DNA of 7,749 nucleotides from an uncultured Prevotella sp. (GCA_905373605.1 CAJPTO010000147.1:1-7749); one strand, 5' to 3'. Positions 1-6,384 are shown, counted from the first letter of the stretch. A program made the numbers and translations. The notes: generated from the sequence alone by a model not told the origin.

Positions 1-1
1 C

Positions 2-88
2 AGCGTGAGCCTTAGTCCGCGCGGCGATTGGCGCATGCCCAGCGATGCCACGGCCAGAATGTGGCTCGACGAATGCGATAAGCTGTAA
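2..88 (+). CDS. C-terminal fragment of an unidentified plus-strand gene
   Basis: This is the only plus-strand frame open from the window edge; it gives 28 residues and a TAA at 86-88. The peptide (…SPRGDWRMPSDATARMWLDECDKL) has a protein-like mix of W, D, E and M residues and mostly G/C third positions. A strong terminator hairpin begins 28 nt after the stop, which is what the end of a real transcription unit looks like. An open frame of 28 codons can occur by chance, and one minus-strand frame is open here too, so the call rests mainly on the terminator. I do not recognise the family and assign no function. The gene converges on the minus-strand operon ending at 530. Confidence 0.5.
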   Translation, partial: SVSLSPRGDWRMPSDATARMWLDECDKL

Positions 89-116
89 GCAAAAGAAGCT
101 CACGACAACAGACAAT

Positions 117-152
117 AAAAAATCCGTTAGGCTCAACCTAACGGATTTTTTT
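117..152. terminator. Bidirectional Rho-independent terminator
   Basis: A perfect inverted repeat pairs 117-131 (AAAAAATCCGTTAGG) with 137-151 around a 5-nt loop (CTCAA, 132-136). The core stem AATCCGTTAGG/CCTAACGGATT is followed by a run of T on the plus strand. Because the stem is preceded by a run of A, the minus-strand transcript also ends in a T run. It sits 28 nt after the plus-strand stop at 88 and can also serve the minus-strand operon that ends at 530, though that would leave an untranslated tail of nearly 400 nt. Confidence 0.9.
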
Positions 153-162
153 ATTCTTCCAA

Positions 163-211
163 CCTTCTTGACATAAACACATGTTCTTTTGACAGAAGAA
201 CAAAAGGACAT
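163..211. repeat. 49-bp interspersed repeat, copy 1, with imperfect hairpin
   Basis: This copy matches 282-330 at 47 of 49 positions with no gaps. It starts CCTTCTTGACATAAACACAT and ends CAAAAGGACAT. Its right part is an inverted repeat: 181-191 (ATGTTCTTTTG) pairs with 201-211 (CAAAAGGACAT) over 11 positions with one G-T wobble, around a 9-nt loop. It encodes no plausible protein. A short interspersed palindromic or REP-like element scattered in the genome is the likeliest reading, but only two copies are visible here. Confidence 0.75.
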
Positions 212-281
212 TTTAGGAGTTAAGAAGTTGAGGAGTCAAGCCAAATGCTTTGTGGGCGTTGGTTTTCTCTTCACCTTCTTG

Positions 282-330
282 CCTTCTTGACATAAACACA
301 TGCTCTTTTGACAAAAGAACAAAAGGACAT
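282..330. repeat. 49-bp interspersed repeat, copy 2
   Basis: This is the second copy of the element at 163-211 and begins 119 bp after it, in the same orientation. The two differences are C for T at 303 and A for G at 314. The first weakens the long stem (C opposite A). The second creates an alternative small perfect stem, CTTTTG-A-CAAAAG (304-316). Immediately upstream, CCTTCTTG is repeated once more in tandem (274-281), so the left end of the element is itself slightly duplicated. Confidence 0.75.
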
Positions 331-370
331 ATCGTTAATGTCGTGAGGTTGCATAGAAGACGGCAGCCAT

Positions 371-550
371 TTTTCACCCTTTCATCTTCCTATTCTTTCA
401 CCTTTATAGGGCGTTAGCCATTCTTTCACCTTTTCACCCTTTCACTCTTTCACCTTTTCACCCTTTCACTCTTTCACCTTTTCACTCTTTCACCTTTTCA
501 CCCTTTCACCTTTTCACCTTTTCACCCTTTCACCTTTTCAGCTTTTCTTC
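371..550. repeat. Pyrimidine-rich degenerate tandem array of TTT(T)CAC(C/T) units
   Basis: From 424 to 534 the sequence is an uninterrupted chain of 7-9 bp units (TTTCACC, TTTTCACC, TTTTCACCC, TTTCACTC). A higher-order 24-bp unit occurs twice exactly (424-447 and 448-471). Looser copies lie upstream at 371-404 and degenerate units run on to about 550. On the minus strand it is purine-rich (GGTGAAAAGGTGAAAG). It overlaps the 3' end of the thioredoxin gene: the stop TGA at 530-532 belongs to a repeat unit, and the last codons (LEEKLKR) are written in degenerate repeat sequence. Slipped-strand copying could change its length. Confidence 0.85.
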
Positions 551-1783
551 TAGAAAATGGTGCGCCGTTTGTGGGTCGCTTGTGTAAAGCAGTATTTTTC
601 CATCGGGACTTATCACCACCAACGTGGGAATGTAGCGTACGAAATAGCCATCTTTAAGTGCTTTCATGCCGGCGGCAGGCACCAGATACTGTGCCCAAGG
701 CATCTGTTCTTCGTCCATTGCCTTTGTCCAGTCGGCCTTGTTCTTGTCTACCGAGATGCTGATGATGCTGAGTTTGTCGCCCAACTTCTGATGCAAGGCT
801 TTCACTTGCGGTATTGCTGCGCGACAAGGGCCGCACCACGAAGCCCAAAAGTCGATGAAATGATATTTGCCAGGCTTCACAATGTCTTTCAAGTTCACGG
901 CTTTGCCCGCGGCATCTTCCAGCGTGAGGTCTTTAAACATATCTCCCTTGACATATTTCTTCATGTTATCCACCATCTTTTGGAAGTGGGCATAACGCAG
1001 TTTGTCGTAATTGTTGGCGAAAGTGGCCAGCATCTTGTTCAGTTCGTCGGCCGAATAGGCAAAAGGCTTGTCGGTTTCTGTGGCGTTAAGCAGCAAACTG
1101 ATGGCATAATCGGGATGCGCAGCCACGAAATTGGCGTTGACTTTATCCAAATCATCGGCTGCAGCGTCCACTAAAGGCTGCAATCTAGCCACTTCTGCCG
1201 TGTCTGTTCCGCCCAAACTGCGGTCTCTGAACATGGCATTGCGAAGCAAGAAAGCCAATTCGGCATGCTTAAGTCGCGCCGCGTAAGTGGCATTGGCCCA
1301 GGCTTGGTATTGCTGTTGTGCCTTAGGACCGTCGATAGTGACGTTCTTCTCTTTGCGCATGGGCACCGAATAGAGGTCGTAGTTACGTGGCAAGCTGTCG
1401 TATTGCGCGGCACTAACGGTGTAAACGCCAGGTTCGAGCATAAACTTTCCGCCGCGGTCTTGTGCAAAATCGCCATTCTTATAGGCGTTTTCGGGTTTAT
1501 CGTTAATCTGCAACTGCACCAGCATCGGACTTTTCACCACGCCTTTGAGCACAAAAGCACTACCCTGCGTAAGGCATTCGGCCTGAACATCCCTAGCGTT
1601 TTCGCGCGACCGCAGGCTCACTTTCGTGCCATTCTTGATGCCCGGGATGTTGCCTTTGATGATGAAGTTGTGTGCCACAGGAGCTACTTTCTTCGTCGGC
1701 GTGGCCTTACGGTGCTGTGCCGATGCCCCCACACTAAACAACAAGCCGACAAAGGCCAAGGAAAAAAAACTTAATTTGTCCAT
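530..1783 (-). CDS. DUF4369-TlpA-family thiol-disulfide oxidoreductase, last gene of the operon
   Basis: This encodes a 417-residue exported thioredoxin-fold protein. A signal peptide with a hydrophobic core (residues about 4-20) is followed by ASA-Q, a type I cleavage site near residue 22, so the protein should act in the periplasm. Residues about 39-150 resemble the N-terminal DUF4369 domain, a helical linker follows, and residues about 283-417 are a TlpA/AhpC-type domain. The redox motif WCGPC is at 316-320 (Cys317 and Cys320) within FIDFWASWCGPCRAAIP, and the cis-proline lies in YIPT (Pro386). Both catalytic cysteines are present, so it should reduce or rearrange disulfides; partners are unknown. 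The start is the ATG 5 nt after the stop of the upstream paralogue, with purine-rich AAGAGAT before it, suggesting translational coupling. The C-terminus runs into the TTTCACC repeat array, which provides the stop. Confidence 0.92.
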   Translation of the reverse strand: MDKLSFFSLAFVGLLFSVGASAQHRKATPTKKVAPVAHNFIIKGNIPGIKNGTKVSLRSRENARDVQAECLTQGSAFVLKGVVKSPMLVQLQINDKPENAYKNGDFAQDRGGKFMLEPGVYTVSAAQYDSLPRNYDLYSVPMRKEKNVTIDGPKAQQQYQAWANATYAARLKHAELAFLLRNAMFRDRSLGGTDTAEVARLQPLVDAAADDLDKVNANFVAAHPDYAISLLLNATETDKPFAYSADELNKMLATFANNYDKLRYAHFQKMVDNMKKYVKGDMFKDLTLEDAAGKAVNLKDIVKPGKYHFIDFWASWCGPCRAAIPQVKALHQKLGDKLSIISISVDKNKADWTKAMDEEQMPWAQYLVPAAGMKALKDGYFVRYIPTLVVISPDGKILLYTSDPQTAHHFLEEKLKR

Positions 1784-1788
1784 ATCTC

Positions 1789-2982
1789 TTAGTTTTCTGC
1801 TATTATTCGTTCTACAATGTCCGGACTATGCGTAACCACAAGCACCTTACCCTGCGCGTTTACCACCACAAGGCGCGGTATTGTGGTGATGTCGTAAGCC
1901 GTTCCTGCACCACCTTTGCTGCTCAGAGCCGAGAGAGGCAACATCATTTGCGGCCACGGCATGGCTTCTTCCTTTGCAGCATTTAGCCACGCCGCTTTCT
2001 TTTCGTCTACCGAGCAAGACACCACCTGCAGTTTATCGGCATATTTCACCGCCATTTGCTTGATTTTGGGTATCGCCGCGCGACAAGGACCGCACCATGA
2101 AGCCCAAAAATCGATGAGTGTAAGCTTACCGGGCTTCATCAGTGCCGATAGTTTCATGTCTTTGTCGTTCATGTCTTTGCCCACGAAGTCGGTGTAAGCC
2201 GCCCCTTTGGCGTGCGAACGCATGTAAGCGATGTTTCGTTTCACGAAGTTGACGTGCATCGTGTCGGCGTTGTTTCGTATTGCGGCGAAGAGTTTTTCGA
2301 AGTTATCGGCCGAATAGCTGAACGGCAGGTAGGCCTTCTTGGCCACGAGGGCGGCCGAAACGGGGTAGAGAGGGTGAAGAAGCACAAACTCGTCTTGCTT
2401 TTGTGCCGCTTCATCCTTGGCTTTTTCGGTTGCGCGCTTCATGTACGCAATGGCATCATCGTTGCCATTGTATGCAAACCACGCATCGGCTTCGGCATAC
2501 GAGAGCGTTTGTGCCGCCCATTCAGACGTGCGTGTGTAGTCCAAATACTCAGCAAACTGCTTTGCAGCCAGCCCACCTTGAAAGGAAATGCCGCTCTCTG
2601 GCACGTTAATCATGGCCTCGAGGTTCAGGTTGCGCTGGTCTTTCAGCAGCATTTCTTTTGTAATTTTCAGCGTCATGGGTGTTTCGTCGGCCATTGTTCG
2701 TATCGAAGCATGGCGAACCCACTTGCCACTTTGCGGATTAATGGCGGCGATGTTAATCGTAATCAGTCGTGGAAGCCTTGCCTGGCCCGACAAGCTGAAT
2801 ACGCTTGTGTTGAACTTCGTTGACGCAATCACCTTATCTTGATTGCCTTCGGCGTCAACGATGCTTACTCGGCAGCTGTCGTTCATGCCAACGATTTCTC
2901 CATTAAGGGTAATTTGGCTTTGGGCTTGTGCAGAAATGGTTGCCGCCAGTGCAAAAGCGAGGTATGTTAATTTGCGTGTCAT
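1789..2982 (-). CDS. DUF4369-TlpA-family thiol-disulfide oxidoreductase, upstream paralogue
   Basis: This encodes a 397-residue protein with the same architecture as its neighbour. It has a signal peptide (MTRKLTYLAFALAATISAQA, cleavage near residue 20), a DUF4369-like N-terminal domain (about 24-130), a helical linker, and a TlpA-like domain (about 263-397). WCGPC is at 296-300 (Cys297 and Cys300) and the cis-proline is in TTIPR (Pro369). It is predicted to be periplasmic and redox-active. Around the active site the two paralogues share 42 of 47 bases (812-858 versus 2071-2117), and all five differences are synonymous. The rest is clearly diverged, including the linker and the loop before the cis-proline. 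The ATG at 2982 directly precedes the signal peptide; no Shine-Dalgarno sequence is seen. Upstream lies the repeat-built 102-nt spacer, the longest within the operon. Confidence 0.92.
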   Translation of the reverse strand: MTRKLTYLAFALAATISAQAQSQITLNGEIVGMNDSCRVSIVDAEGNQDKVIASTKFNTSVFSLSGQARLPRLITINIAAINPQSGKWVRHASIRTMADETPMTLKITKEMLLKDQRNLNLEAMINVPESGISFQGGLAAKQFAEYLDYTRTSEWAAQTLSYAEADAWFAYNGNDDAIAYMKRATEKAKDEAAQKQDEFVLLHPLYPVSAALVAKKAYLPFSYSADNFEKLFAAIRNNADTMHVNFVKRNIAYMRSHAKGAAYTDFVGKDMNDKDMKLSALMKPGKLTLIDFWASWCGPCRAAIPKIKQMAVKYADKLQVVSCSVDEKKAAWLNAAKEEAMPWPQMMLPLSALSSKGGAGTAYDITTIPRLVVVNAQGKVLVVTHSPDIVERIIAEN

Positions 2983-3021
2983 TTGCGTTTATGGGTTTAT
3001 GAGTTGGTGAGTTTTTTGAGT

Positions 3022-3043
3022 TTATGAGTTCTTTAGTTGGTGA
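3022..3043. repeat. 22-bp direct repeat, copy 1
   Basis: This is identical to 3054-3075; the core reads GAGTTCTTTAGTTGGTGA on the plus strand. Copies are spaced 32 bp start to start. A partial copy (GAGTTGGTGAG) lies nearby at 3001-3011. It is probably a slippage-derived low-complexity repeat, though a paired protein-binding site cannot be excluded. Confidence 0.8.
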
Positions 3044-3053
3044 GTTTATGCGG

Positions 3054-3075
3054 TTATGAGTTCTTTAGTTGGTGA
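3054..3075. repeat. 22-bp direct repeat, copy 2
   Basis: This is an exact second copy of 3022-3043. It lies 9 bp beyond the stop codon of the FISUMP lipoprotein gene, measured along the minus-strand transcript. Confidence 0.8.
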
Positions 3076-3084
3076 AGTTTAGTG

Positions 3085-3807
3085 TTATTTTGCATCTCTA
3101 ACATATCTGGCGTTGAGGAAATGCCAGTGTTGGAGTATCACCAAGCGGTTAACGGCGTTCATTCCAGGCGTAATCATTCGGGCATAGGCTGCGGGTTCCT
3201 TGTTCACTTCGGTGCTGGTGGCCGTCCAATAATAGCCATAATCCACCTGATGATACAGGTCTGTGCTATAGCCTAAGCGGCAAATCTCGCCTCCGTAGGT
3301 GAAGTTAAGCCCCGTTCCGCCATTGCTTTGGGTCATCAACGCCGACGCGCCCTTGCGCCAACCCACGTTGTTGAGGTCTGATTCTTTGATGCCGAGCATT
3401 CTTTCCAAGGCCTTGAAGTCGTCGTCGGTGGGCAATCGCCAGCCTTCGGGCGCGTTGTTCACGGCCTCTTGCCATGTGTAATAGTTGCCATATTGGGCGA
3501 ACCACGCCTTCCAGTCTTCCAAAGTGCCGGCAAAACTGATGCCTTCGCCCCATTCATTTGTCCATTTGGGGTTGTTATTGTCTTCGTAAAAAGGCTTGTC
3601 GCAGCGCATGTTCGTGGTGGTCCAGTCTAGGTTTCCGATGCGCACCCATTGGTATTCGTTGCCGTCTTTGTCTTTAACCGTACCCGTAGCTGTTGGGGTT
3701 ACATTGGGCATTTCGTTGTCGTCGCTGCCGCACGAAGCCCAAAAGGGCATGCCAAAGGCCGCAATGGTCCATATAAAGATATATTTGGAGATGTTCATAA
3801 TTTGCAT
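3085..3807 (-). CDS. FISUMP-domain lipoprotein
   Basis: This encodes a 240-residue predicted lipoprotein. A hydrophobic leader ends in WASC, with the lipid cysteine at residue 26, followed by GSDDNE. Acidic residues right after the cysteine are typical of surface-exported Bacteroidota lipoproteins. Residues about 42-239 match the Fibrobacter succinogenes major paralogous (FISUMP) domain by its hallmarks: WVRIGNLDWTTTNMR (54-68), EGWRLPTDDDFKALE (121-135), GYYWTATS (191-198) and the C-terminal ARYVRD (233-238). The domain's biochemical role is not established. From its position it is probably an accessory surface protein of the uptake system, perhaps for binding. It starts 10 nt after the upstream stop, consistent with co-transcription. 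A second in-frame ATG three codons in (at 3798) is an equally plausible start; neither has a clear ribosome-binding site. Confidence 0.85.
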   Translation of the reverse strand: MQIMNISKYIFIWTIAAFGMPFWASCGSDDNEMPNVTPTATGTVKDKDGNEYQWVRIGNLDWTTTNMRCDKPFYEDNNNPKWTNEWGEGISFAGTLEDWKAWFAQYGNYYTWQEAVNNAPEGWRLPTDDDFKALERMLGIKESDLNNVGWRKGASALMTQSNGGTGLNFTYGGEICRLGYSTDLYHQVDYGYYWTATSTEVNKEPAAYARMITPGMNAVNRLVILQHWHFLNARYVRDAK

Positions 3808-3817
3808 ATGTTAGTTG

Positions 3818-4684
3818 TTATTCTTCGTCAAACACCACGCCAAGCGAGCGTACCAGCTCTTTCATCTTGTCGTAACGGGCCAAACAAATGGGGAAAATGG
3901 CGAACGTTTCCTTAAATTTCGCGGGCGTGTAAGTGAATAAGGCCGTTACATAATCCTCGATGTCACCTTTTTTTGAGCGGAAATAGTATTTGGAACCATC
4001 GCGCAGAAAGCCCATTGTGCGTGCTAAGCTGTCGTTATACTCCTCGGGTATGCCCATTTCTGCTTTGTCTTTGTTTTGATAGTCGTCGTAATTGGGCACA
4101 AGCGCAAAGAACTCTTTGAGGAAAGCATCGCCCTTTGCATTCACTTTGCTAAGAACGATTTGTGCAATGAGGTTGTCGAAGAACAAGCTGTCCTTGAAAG
4201 CCGCGCCCTTTTCCATGCTGAAAACATGGCATTGAGAACCGAGATAGTAGGTGATTTTTCCCTTTTTGCTTTCTTTCAGCACGCCTTTGTTGTACCTCCA
4301 TGCGCGAATGCTGTCTACAATGAGCACGGCGAAGGGCGAACTAGCACCCAACCGTTTTAACACTTTGCGCTGAACATGCTCGGCAGCCTGCTTTTGTTGT
4401 TCGAAACCCTCAAGGTAATCGAAGGTATATAGGTAGCTATCCGAGTTGGAACCGAACATGTTGTATTGTACATCCAGCACGCCACGGTCGTCGAACAAGA
4501 GGTAAGTGCCGGTGTTCTTGTGAAAGTCGCGGCGATATTCGGCCAGTTCGCTGTGGTCGTTGTCGGCCGGAGCGAACTTGTTTACCTCGATATTGCTGGG
4601 CGTAGTGTCTTCTTCGCTCGAACAAGCGACAAAAGCAAGCGCAAGGCAAGCCAGCATCAGCAGTGTGACATGTATCTTTTTCAT
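3818..4684 (-). CDS. SusCD-associated lipoprotein of the zinc-metallohydrolase-like type, HExxH absent
   Basis: This encodes a 288-residue lipoprotein: a leader ending in AFVAC (lipid cysteine 21) followed by SSEED, an acidic surface-export type signal. The layout resembles the 'substrate import-associated zinc metallohydrolase lipoprotein' family found beside SusC/SusD genes. It has an early E-Y-x-x-D-F/L-L-F segment (49-64), a central helix, and a C-terminal block D-Y-V-T-A-L-F-T-Y-T-P-A-K-F (244-257) followed by a helix and a final V-x-F-D (284-286). In family members as I recall them, a helix after the central strand carries HExxH. Here the corresponding stretch (about 168-178) reads LFFDNLIAQIV, with no histidine or glutamate pair, so zinc hydrolysis looks impossible. 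I infer a non-enzymatic binding role. Family assignment is from remembered pattern similarity and is moderate; the lipoprotein call is firm. It starts 21 nt after susD. Confidence 0.72.
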   Translation of the reverse strand: MKKIHVTLLMLACLALAFVACSSEEDTTPSNIEVNKFAPADNDHSELAEYRRDFHKNTGTYLLFDDRGVLDVQYNMFGSNSDSYLYTFDYLEGFEQQKQAAEHVQRKVLKRLGASSPFAVLIVDSIRAWRYNKGVLKESKKGKITYYLGSQCHVFSMEKGAAFKDSLFFDNLIAQIVLSKVNAKGDAFLKEFFALVPNYDDYQNKDKAEMGIPEEYNDSLARTMGFLRDGSKYYFRSKKGDIEDYVTALFTYTPAKFKETFAIFPICLARYDKMKELVRSLGVVFDEE

Positions 4685-4705
4685 TGTGGCTTTATGTTTA
4701 ACTGT

Positions 4706-6328
4706 TTAGTTGTTGTCGTCTTCATCGCCGCCTCCGGCATTGAAGTCTTGGCTTTCGAAGGGCTGTCGTGCCGGCCTGGCGTTAGCTCCAATGGAGGGTT
4801 GAAAGTCTCTTACCTGCTTAGGCAGGTTCAAAGTGTAGGCCGCATCGTTTTTCTCGAGCCGATATTTGCTGAGATTGGAGCGGTAGGATTTATATCCTTC
4901 GCTTTTGAAAGTGGACATGGTGTGCACGATTTCCTTGGTAAAGGGATGTTTCTCATCCACCATGTAACGTCGCAAGTCGAACCATCTGTGCCCTTCGAGA
5001 AACAGCTCTCGCTCGCGTTCTTCGCGAATGAGCGTTATCAATTCGCCTCCTGTGGCCTGCACCTGACTGTTGCTGGCGATGCGTTTTTGGCGTAACAAGT
5101 TGAGAAATCTGCACGCTTCGGCGTCTTTTCCTTGCTGTGCGGCGGCTTCTGCCATGTTCAAGTAAGCCTCAGCAGTGCGAATGGCGAACACATCGCTCAC
5201 TTCTTTGTACCTACCATACGATTGTCGGCTTAGGTCCACCTTGTGATAAGTGGGCAAAGCGTTTTTAAGATCGTCTTTTGTGGTGACGTATGTCGTCTTT
5301 CGAACATCGTCATCGGCGAAGAGCGCATACAAATTGTCCGAGACATACCACGTTGGCACATCCTCATCGCGCGTTCTTCCAGGGCAGGTAAACAGCACAT
5401 TGCCCAGCATACTTGCGCCATTGGAGAACAACACCTCGGCGTTTAGGCGGCTCAAGGGGTAAGTTGTGGCGGCCAACTCTTGCTGGTTCATCAAGAAGTC
5501 GCGCTGTTCAAGGGCTTTTTGCGCGTAGCTTTCGGCCGTTTGCCAGTCTTGCATGTACAAGGCCACGCGACTTCTCAGCACATACACCGCCGCAATGCCG
5601 GGATGGTAGATGCTTAAAGGTGCCGAAGCCGTGGCAAGCAACGTTTCGGCTTGCGACAAGTCAGCCACCACTTGCGCATAAACGGCGGCTACCGAGGCGC
5701 GTTCATAGTCTTTGTCTTCCACATTGGCGGTAAGTTTCAACGGAACAGCGGGCTCTTGCGCGGCAGTAGCCGGCGAATAGGGCTTACCATAGAGGTTAAC
5801 CAACATCAAATAGTAAGAAGCACGTAGGAAAAACAGCTCACCACGCACCTTTTGCACCTCTGCTGCTTCTTCATAGGAGGCTGTTTTCAGCTGTTCGGCC
5901 GCATCCAGCACCATATTGCAGTTGTTTATCTTCTCGTAAGCCAACGCCCACGGCTTATTTTCCTCCGTTTCGTAAGTACTTCGGCCGTCTTTGTCGATGA
6001 AAAGGTGCTCTTGCCACGTGAAATAGGGGAACATGCGGCCTCTGTAGCCAACCCAATCCACGTTTTCTTGCGTCTTGAGGTTCTCTTGAAGCTCATCTCC
6101 CATGAAGTGAACGAAGATGAAATTGGCGTTTTCGGCCTGATAAGAAGATCTTTCGTTGGAGAAAAGGCTCTTTGGCAGCAGGCAGTCGCCCACAAGAAGT
6201 TCCTTTAAGTCGTCTACGGTCTGCACCCTTCCTAGGCTTTGCGAGTATTCTTTAAGGAAATCGCTGTTGCATCCAGCGGCACAAAGGCAGGCCACGGCGA
6301 AGAGTATGTATGTTATTTTCTTTTTCAT
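4706..6328 (-). CDS. SusD/RagB-family outer-membrane substrate-binding lipoprotein
   Basis: This encodes a 540-residue lipoprotein whose leader ends in CAAGC (lipid cysteine 20), followed by NSDFLKE, a common SusD N-terminus. Helical TPR-like repeats cover much of residues 125-410 (for example RGELFFLRASYYLMLVNLYG at 162-181). The family's most conserved C-terminal block, IREERERELFLEG…RWFDLRR, occupies 434-454. SusD proteins sit on the cell surface as a lid over the SusC channel and capture the substrate. The gene lies 56 nt downstream of the susC-like gene, the normal order, and its length fits the family. The far C-terminus is unusual: after NARPARQP it ends in a glycine- and acid-rich tail (AGGGDEDDNN). 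The ligand cannot be read from the sequence. The ATG directly precedes a good signal peptide; no Shine-Dalgarno sequence is evident. Confidence 0.95.
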   Translation of the reverse strand: MKKKITYILFAVACLCAAGCNSDFLKEYSQSLGRVQTVDDLKELLVGDCLLPKSLFSNERSSYQAENANFIFVHFMGDELQENLKTQENVDWVGYRGRMFPYFTWQEHLFIDKDGRSTYETEENKPWALAYEKINNCNMVLDAAEQLKTASYEEAAEVQKVRGELFFLRASYYLMLVNLYGKPYSPATAAQEPAVPLKLTANVEDKDYERASVAAVYAQVVADLSQAETLLATASAPLSIYHPGIAAVYVLRSRVALYMQDWQTAESYAQKALEQRDFLMNQQELAATTYPLSRLNAEVLFSNGASMLGNVLFTCPGRTRDEDVPTWYVSDNLYALFADDDVRKTTYVTTKDDLKNALPTYHKVDLSRQSYGRYKEVSDVFAIRTAEAYLNMAEAAAQQGKDAEACRFLNLLRQKRIASNSQVQATGGELITLIREERERELFLEGHRWFDLRRYMVDEKHPFTKEIVHTMSTFKSEGYKSYRSNLSKYRLEKNDAAYTLNLPKQVRDFQPSIGANARPARQPFESQDFNAGGGDEDDNN

Positions 6329-6384
6329 TGCTGTACGTTTTGCGGTTCATTGTCGTTTCTCAAACGTTCATCTAGGCTGCATTT

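Larger units (their letters stand above)
89..529. other. Convergent intergenic region rich in repeats
   Basis: No credible gene lies in these 441 bases. In order they hold the bidirectional terminator (117-152), the first 49-bp repeat (163-211), a short spacer with two imperfect copies of AGGAGTTAAG (215-224 and 231-240), the second 49-bp repeat (282-330), a stretch with nothing recognisable (331-370), and the pyrimidine-rich TTTCACC array that continues into the end of the neighbouring gene. Short frames here are interrupted by, or made of, repeats. The region separates two convergent transcription units. Confidence 0.75.
2983..3084 (-). other. Repeat-built spacer between the FISUMP and thioredoxin genes
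   Basis: On the minus strand this 102-nt spacer is made of short related units (ACTCATAAAC, ACTCACCAACT, ACCCATAAAC). It contains an exact 22-bp direct repeat. I see no TAnnTTTG/TTTG Bacteroidota-type promoter and no terminator stem with a T run, so transcription probably reads through from the susC side. Confidence 0.6.

Noticed and set aside
168..196. TTGACA-like hexamers resembling a sigma-70 -35 box
   Set aside because: They belong to the interspersed repeat, have no matching -10 box at the right distance, and Bacteroidota promoters use TTTG/TAnnTTTG elements instead. No gene starts downstream.
164..211. Tiny minus-strand reading frame starting ATGTCCTTTTG within the 49-bp repeat
   Set aside because: It lies inside a repeat with hairpin structure, continues through the terminator stem, and has no ribosome-binding site. 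It is not credible as a gene.
163..540. Possible CRISPR array from the repeated units
   Set aside because: The 49-bp element has only two copies 119 bp apart, and the TTTCACC units are contiguous with no unique spacers. Neither has the regular repeat-spacer pattern, and no cas gene is present.
557..1174. Long plus-strand open frame of 205 codons opposite the last thioredoxin gene
   Set aside because: The minus strand encodes a complete DUF4369-TlpA protein with signal peptide and WCGPC across the same bases. The plus-strand translation shows no recognisable domain and is a by-product of the codon pattern on the other strand.
2212..2823. Plus-strand open frame of 203 codons opposite the upstream thioredoxin gene
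   Set aside because: It lies wholly antisense to a recognised gene and its translation has no recognisable domain or signal.
4466..5095. Plus-strand open frame of 209 codons spanning the susD/lipoprotein junction
   Set aside because: It crosses the ends of two well-supported minus-strand genes, and its translation is not recognisable as a protein family.
6354..6366. Small stem CGTTT-CTC-AAACG in the susC-susD spacer
   Set aside because: It has only five base pairs and no T run, so it is too weak to call a terminator or attenuator; stems of this size arise by chance.
6329..6384. Possible separate promoter for susD in the 56-nt spacer
   Set aside because: No TAnnTTTG motif with an upstream TTTG is visible on the minus strand, and susC-susD pairs are normally co-transcribed.
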